Source of the DNA: Acidobacteriaceae bacterium
GTDB lineage: Bacteria > Acidobacteriota > Terriglobia > Terriglobales > Acidobacteriaceae
Direction: 5' to 3'
DNA: 64,000 nt
NCBI GenBank assembly: GCA_003134655.1
Contig: PLBY01000097.1
Coordinates: 1-64,000, forward strand
Position numbers and translations under genes: made by a program. Under the pieces are notes generated by a model. The model did no database searches. It saw only the letters and a program-made list of their open reading frames with translations, and had not been told where the DNA came from. This document shows, piece after piece, positions 60,006 through 64,000 of the stretch. The stretch's first letter is position 1. Every line of letters begins with the position of its first letter.

Positions 60006-61619
60006 ATGCCGTCTTCCTTACTTCATCACGGGCAGCAGAAGGAGCAGGTAGTCGACTGGGCAAGGCTGATCCCGGGAGAGACTCAGGGGTTTCGCCGCGG
60101 CGGGAGGAAGTTGGCTCAGCCGCTTCGAGCCTACAGGTCCGAAAAAGTGGCGGAGATTGAGACGAGGCAGGCAGTGCGGGCGCCGGAGAATGCGCTGACT
60201 CTGTTGATCCCCGGTCCGCTGCAGAATCGAATGGCGTGGAGATGGGTGCGCGCGACCGCCGCTGACTTCGCGCTGGTGACGCTGAGCTGGTTGTTGATTG
60301 GCGCGTTGCTGGTGCCGCTCCGAATGTTGTTTCCGCAGGTGAGGTCGTTCGGGTATGCCGCCGGGGCTCCGGTTTCTTTGTTGGGCATCGCCCTGCTGCA
60401 TGCGGCGTTGATCACCTTGATGGGCTACTCCGAGGGACTCCATGCCGGAGGGGGCAACTTGCATCGGCAGGCCCGCATTCTCGGCAAGTCGATATTGTGG
60501 GCGACCGCTCTGATGTGCATCGCCTATGGCTTGCAAGGAGTTCCCTGGACCATCTGCGGTTTGTTCTGTGGGGCTGGCTTGCTGCACTTTGGCGCGCTGT
60601 GGACGTGGCGATGGCAGAGCGGGTGGCAGCACGGTTCCGCACGGCGGAGCGCAGACGTGAGGAACGTGCTGATCGTGGGAGCAGGAGGAGTCGGACGACG
60701 CGTGGCGTCGTATGTGGAGGGCCATCCGGAAGCCGGGCGAACGGTGTGCGGGTTCCTGGACGACCACCGTCCTTTGGGCAACGGAGTGATCGGGCGTGTA
60801 AGCGATTTGGCGCGGATGGCGCGCACGGGATTTGTGGACGAGGTGATTCTGGCGGCACCGCATGATCGAGGTTTGACCGTGCAGGTAGTCCGCGAGGCGC
60901 AGCGTCTGCGGCTTGATGTGGAGATTATTCCGGAGTTGTTCGGATGCAAGCCGGCGGGCATGGAGGTCGAGCGGGTCGGCGATTTGCCTGTGATTTGTCT
61001 GCACGCGGAGCGATTGCCAGCAGCGGGCCTGGCGTTGAAACGAGTGGTGGACGTTGCGGGAGCAAGTGTGGCACTCGCGGTGCTGTCGCCGCTGCTGGCA
61101 ATCATCTCCGGGTTGATCAAGATGGATTCGCGGGGTCCTGTCCTTTATTGCGCGCAGCGAGCGGGGCGGAAGGGGCGGCTGTTCCGCTGCTACAAGTTTC
61201 GCACCATGGTGAGCGATGCGGATTCGTTGAAAGACCATCTGCGGCGGAACAACCAGAGATCGGGACCGTTTTTCAAGATCGCGGAGGATCCGCGAGTAAC
61301 GCGCGTGGGGCGCTTTCTGCGGCGCTACAGCTTGGATGAACTGCCGCAGCTCTGGAACGTTGTGCAAGGAGACATGAGTCTGGTGGGGCCCAGGCCGCAT
61401 CCGCTGGACGATGTGGCGGGCTACGAAATCGAGCACCTGGCGCGTCTCGATGTCACGCCGGGAATCACGGGGCTGTGGCAGGTCACCGCGCGGCGCGATC
61501 CCTCGTTCGAGCGGGGCATGGAATTGGATCGGGAATACATCCGGACGTGGAGTCTGGGGTCAGACATGCGAATTCTGCTGAGAACGGTGTTTGCCGTTGT
61601 GCGGGGAAGCGGCGACTGA
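60006..61619 (+). CDS. Polyprenyl-phosphate sugar phosphotransferase (WbaP/CpsE family)
   Basis: 537-residue membrane enzyme that moves the first sugar-1-phosphate onto undecaprenyl phosphate and so starts the repeat unit. N-terminal membrane helices at about 85-205, a nucleotide-binding-like domain (VLIVGAGGVGRRVASYVEG, about 220-330), and the catalytic bacterial sugar transferase domain (about 340-537): KRVVDVAGASVALAVLSPLL, YKFRTMVSDAD, SLDELPQLWNVVQGDMSLVG and PRPHPL. The sugar (glucose or galactose type) cannot be told. It lies 32 bases after the kinase-like gene and overlaps the ligase start by one base (TGATG at 61617-61621). Confidence 0.9.
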   Translation: MPSSLLHHGQQKEQVVDWARLIPGETQGFRRGGRKLAQPLRAYRSEKVAEIETRQAVRAPENALTLLIPGPLQNRMAWRWVRATAADFALVTLSWLLIGALLVPLRMLFPQVRSFGYAAGAPVSLLGIALLHAALITLMGYSEGLHAGGGNLHRQARILGKSILWATALMCIAYGLQGVPWTICGLFCGAGLLHFGALWTWRWQSGWQHGSARRSADVRNVLIVGAGGVGRRVASYVEGHPEAGRTVCGFLDDHRPLGNGVIGRVSDLARMARTGFVDEVILAAPHDRGLTVQVVREAQRLRLDVEIIPELFGCKPAGMEVERVGDLPVICLHAERLPAAGLALKRVVDVAGASVALAVLSPLLAIISGLIKMDSRGPVLYCAQRAGRKGRLFRCYKFRTMVSDADSLKDHLRRNNQRSGPFFKIAEDPRVTRVGRFLRRYSLDELPQLWNVVQGDMSLVGPRPHPLDDVAGYEIEHLARLDVTPGITGLWQVTARRDPSFERGMELDREYIRTWSLGSDMRILLRTVFAVVRGSGD

Positions 61620-62938
61620 TGCAGCCGGTCTCCCTGAGAGCCGCACCCTCGGAGGTTGCCGTCGATTTCCTTGCTGGTGCGGGACGGATCATTCTGCTCC
61701 CGCTACAGGCACTGATAGCGGCGCCTACTCTTCTGTTTCTGGCGGCGCTCACGGCGATGCTGTTGCGGCATCCAGACGTTGCGTTTTATGAGATCGATCG
61801 CGTGGCGCTCGGACTCCTGGTAGTGGGAGTCGTAGGACAAGCGGTGGTCTTACGGCAGCGGCTGTTCGTGATGGAACGGGTGACTTGGCCGCTGATGGGT
61901 TTGACGGTGTTGGCGCTGGCCGGAGTGATCGGCCAGCCTTTCGAGCACGAGACCTGGAGCCTGCTGGCGTCGAAGTTGATTGTTCCGCTCACACTATTTC
62001 ATCTGGCGGGGCTGGTGTTCACGGAGGAACGGCAGTTCCGGCAATTTGAGATGTTTGCGCTGGTCGTGCTGGCGTACTTGAGCTTTACGGCGATCGCGTT
62101 CCTGGTGGGTGCACACGCACTGATCTTTCCGCGGTTCATTCTCGATGAAAGCCTCGGAATTCACATCGACCGGGCCCGCGGACCGTTGTTGCAGGCGGTG
62201 GCCAACGGCGTATCGCTGAACATTTTGGGGTTGCTGGCTCTACATGCTTACTGTCGAGGAAGCGTACGAGGAGTGAAGATCGCGCTCTTGCTGGCCTCGG
62301 TTCCCATCGCGATTCTGGCGACCATGACGCGTGCGGTCTGGTTGTCGTTTGGCGGCTCGGTGGTCGCGCTGATCTTTTTTTCCAGGAACCGCAAGATGCG
62401 GCTCGCGTATGTAGGGCTGGCCCTGATGGCCGCGGCTGGGCTGCTCGTGATTCTGAGTTCGTCGGAGTTCGGGGGAGCGTTGAACGATCGGCTGGAAGAA
62501 CGGGGTCCGGTGGATTTTCGCGAGGCGGTGTATGCGGGTAGCTGGCAAATGTTTCTGGAGCGTCCGCTGACGGGATGGGGCTTTCACCAGATGCCGGCCG
62601 AGTTGCCGCGCTTTGTCAGCGAGTACAACCAGAAGATGATCTATCCGCACAATACTTATCTGGAACTGCTGGCGGAGCACGGGGTCGCGGGACTGCTTCT
62701 GTACGTCTGGCTGATGTGGGAGATGGGGCGGTTGGGTCGAGGCGCGATTCCGTCTGGGGAGAAAAACGGATTCCTCGATCGGAACTTTCATCGAATGTGG
62801 CCGATTCTGCTGGCCGTGTATTGGGTGAACGCGGCGACGGTTGTGATGAGTTATCAGTTCGTGAATGGCTTGCTGTTCACCATGGCGGGGATGTTGGCGG
62901 CGCAGCGACGAAGAGCGGAGGCTTCGGCGTCATGTTGA
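61619..62938 (+). CDS. O-antigen ligase/polymerase family membrane protein
   Basis: 439 residues with about ten to twelve membrane helices. The Wzy_C-type region has TRAVWLSFGGS (about 240), GWGFHQMPAEL (about 318) and YPHNTYLELLAEHGVAG (about 340-356), the loop with catalytic Arg/His in WaaL/Wzy proteins. In an EPS locus it most likely polymerises repeat units or attaches the polymer. The start ATG overlaps the stop of the sugar transferase. Its stop overlaps the start of the next glycosyltransferase (ATG at 62932, TGA at 62936-62938), so these genes are translated together. Confidence 0.85.
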   Translation: MQPVSLRAAPSEVAVDFLAGAGRIILLPLQALIAAPTLLFLAALTAMLLRHPDVAFYEIDRVALGLLVVGVVGQAVVLRQRLFVMERVTWPLMGLTVLALAGVIGQPFEHETWSLLASKLIVPLTLFHLAGLVFTEERQFRQFEMFALVVLAYLSFTAIAFLVGAHALIFPRFILDESLGIHIDRARGPLLQAVANGVSLNILGLLALHAYCRGSVRGVKIALLLASVPIAILATMTRAVWLSFGGSVVALIFFSRNRKMRLAYVGLALMAAAGLLVILSSSEFGGALNDRLEERGPVDFREAVYAGSWQMFLERPLTGWGFHQMPAELPRFVSEYNQKMIYPHNTYLELLAEHGVAGLLLYVWLMWEMGRLGRGAIPSGEKNGFLDRNFHRMWPILLAVYWVNAATVVMSYQFVNGLLFTMAGMLAAQRRRAEASASC

Positions 62939-64000
62939 CCGTCGCCTATCTCACCAATCAGTTTCCGTCCGCGGTCGAACCGTATGTGATCGAGGAGATT
63001 GAGGAGTTGCGAAGCCGGGGAGTCCGGGTGATTGCGGGAAGCGTGCGGCAGCCGCGAGGCGCTCAATCGTCGTCGGTGAACTGTGCCCCTGAAGTCGTAT
63101 TGCAGCCGCTGGCGATCGTCATTCTGCTGCGCGCGCTGTGGCTTTGTGTGCGGCAGTGGAAGAGGATTTCTCCACTGATTACGCGGGTCGCTTTTCGTGG
63201 CGGGGAAGGGCCAGTGAAGCGACTGAAGGCGCTGGCGCACACCTGGATGGGTGCCTGCTATGCGGTGCTGCTGGAGGGCCGAGGGATCGATCATATCCAC
63301 GTACATCACGGCTATTTCGGTTCGTGGATTGCGATGGTGGCGGCCCGCCTGCTGGGCGTGGAATTCAGCATGACGCTCCACGGATCCGATCTGCTGCTGC
63401 ATGCAACGTACCTCGACGCGAAGCTCCAGAACTCCGCGTTTTGTTTGACGGTGTCGGAATATAACCGGCGCTATATTCGTCAACGTTATCCCGACCTTGA
63501 TGCGGAGAAAGTGATCGTGGCGCGCCTGGGCGTGGAAGTGTCCGAGCATGCGAGACTCGCGGCACCAAGAGTGCAAACGAAGGGTGACCCATTCACGATT
63601 CTGGCCGTAGGCCGGCTGCACGCGGTGAAGGATCATGCGTTTCTGGTTCGAGCTTGCGCGCAACTTCACGATCGCGGAGTGCCCTTCGAATGCCTGATCG
63701 CGGGCGATGGGCCTGAGCGTCGCAACCTGGAGTCACTGATTCGACAGTGCGGGCTGAAGGGGCGGGTCAGTTTGCTGGGACACGTGCCGCGCGAGCAGAT
63801 GGAGTCCTTGCAGGACCGGGCGGACCTCGTCGTGCTGACAAGCCGGAGCGAGGGGATTCCTCTGGTGCTGATGGAGGCAATGGCGCGCGGGAAGATCGTG
63901 CTGGCACCAGCGATTACCGGGATTCCTGAACTAGTGATTGCCGGCCAAACCGGATTTCTTTACGAACCTGGATCGCTGGATGATTTCGTCGATCGGCTGC
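62932..64000 (+). CDS. Glycosyltransferase, GT4 family (partial at the window end)
   Basis: At least 356 codons; the gene leaves the window at its 3' side. It starts MLTVAYLTNQFPSAVEPYVI at the ATG at 62932, overlapping the ligase stop. Acceptor domain features: HIHVHHGYFGSWIAMVAARL and SMTLHGSDLLLHATYL, then the donor domain FTILAVGRLHAVKDHAFLVR, FECLIAGDGPERRNLESLIR and the EX7E motif ESEGIPLVLMEAMA variant (RSEGIPLVLMEAMARG). It should add a sugar to the growing repeat unit. Last visible gene of the EPS operon. Confidence 0.88.
   Translation, partial: MLTVAYLTNQFPSAVEPYVIEEIEELRSRGVRVIAGSVRQPRGAQSSSVNCAPEVVLQPLAIVILLRALWLCVRQWKRISPLITRVAFRGGEGPVKRLKALAHTWMGACYAVLLEGRGIDHIHVHHGYFGSWIAMVAARLLGVEFSMTLHGSDLLLHATYLDAKLQNSAFCLTVSEYNRRYIRQRYPDLDAEKVIVARLGVEVSEHARLAAPRVQTKGDPFTILAVGRLHAVKDHAFLVRACAQLHDRGVPFECLIAGDGPERRNLESLIRQCGLKGRVSLLGHVPREQMESLQDRADLVVLTSRSEGIPLVLMEAMARGKIVLAPAITGIPELVIAGQTGFLYEPGSLDDFVDRL

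Noticed and set aside
60018-61436. 472-codon open frame antisense to the sugar transferase
   Set aside because: Same reason: shadow frame with no domain-like sequence.

Overview
The window (GC-rich, roughly 60%) looks like a chromosomal piece of an acidobacterium (Acidobacteriota, Terriglobia/Koribacter-like). This is inferred from family content and not from a marker gene: two Oar-type TonB-dependent receptors with an N-terminal carboxypeptidase-regulatory domain, a B12-dependent ribonucleotide reductase, winged-helix regulators fused to TPR repeats, large secreted FG-GAP repeat proteins, a prodomain-less S53 peptidase, and many short dispersed intergenic repeats typical of these genomes. 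There is no prophage, CRISPR array or classical insertion sequence.

Layout. 1-9.7 kb: 5' end of nrdJ, two conserved hypotheticals, a secreted amidohydrolase, an alpha/beta hydrolase, a Mn-type superoxide dismutase, a TonB-dependent receptor and a DUF2127 membrane protein. 10-18.4 kb: a 1148-residue Oar-like receptor with a clear terminator, a decayed gene, a PilZ protein, a small periplasmic binding-type protein, two zinc-ribbon proteins, a SnoaL-like protein, an OsmC peroxidase and tRNA-Leu(CAG). 18.4-22.1 kb: RNA-handling genes (cold-shock protein, a 50-residue basic protein, a degenerate receiver, a glycine-rich RRM protein, an 80-residue protein, a RhlE-like DEAD helicase). 22.5-25.7 kb: PHP-domain protein plus GT4 glycosyltransferase, then an Rrf2 regulator. 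25.7-33.8 kb: two winged-helix/TPR regulators, each divergent from a secreted-protein gene, and an ArsR-SRPBCC pair. 34.9-41.2 kb: a czcCBA/cusCBA-type heavy-metal RND efflux operon, preceded at its 3' side by an odd tRNA-like sequence. 41.4-54.3 kb: a lipoprotein, a Crp/Fnr regulator with an FNR-like cysteine set, NIPSNAP, S53 peptidase, Gfo/Idh/MocA oxidoreductase, GH29 fucosidase, a second FG-GAP/Ig protein, DUF302, DUF202, rpiA, and a PilZ-TM-TonB fusion. 54.4-64 kb: a frameshifted LuxR-type response regulator and an exopolysaccharide locus (Wza-like export protein, Wzz-like chain-length protein, degenerate tyrosine-kinase-like protein, polyprenyl-phosphate sugar transferase, O-antigen ligase, GT4 glycosyltransferase running off the end).

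Points deserving attention: the Wza-like gene appears split by a ~1.2 kb lower-GC segment carrying a KTSC-domain gene and a 37-residue gene; a PilZ domain is fused to a TonB C-terminal domain; the tyrosine-kinase-like EPS protein has no Walker A; an 83-nt tRNA-like sequence has a long hairpin in place of the anticodon loop; and a response regulator carries two compensating single-base frameshifts. Many intergenic spaces are filled with dispersed short repeats, some of which have entered a coding sequence.
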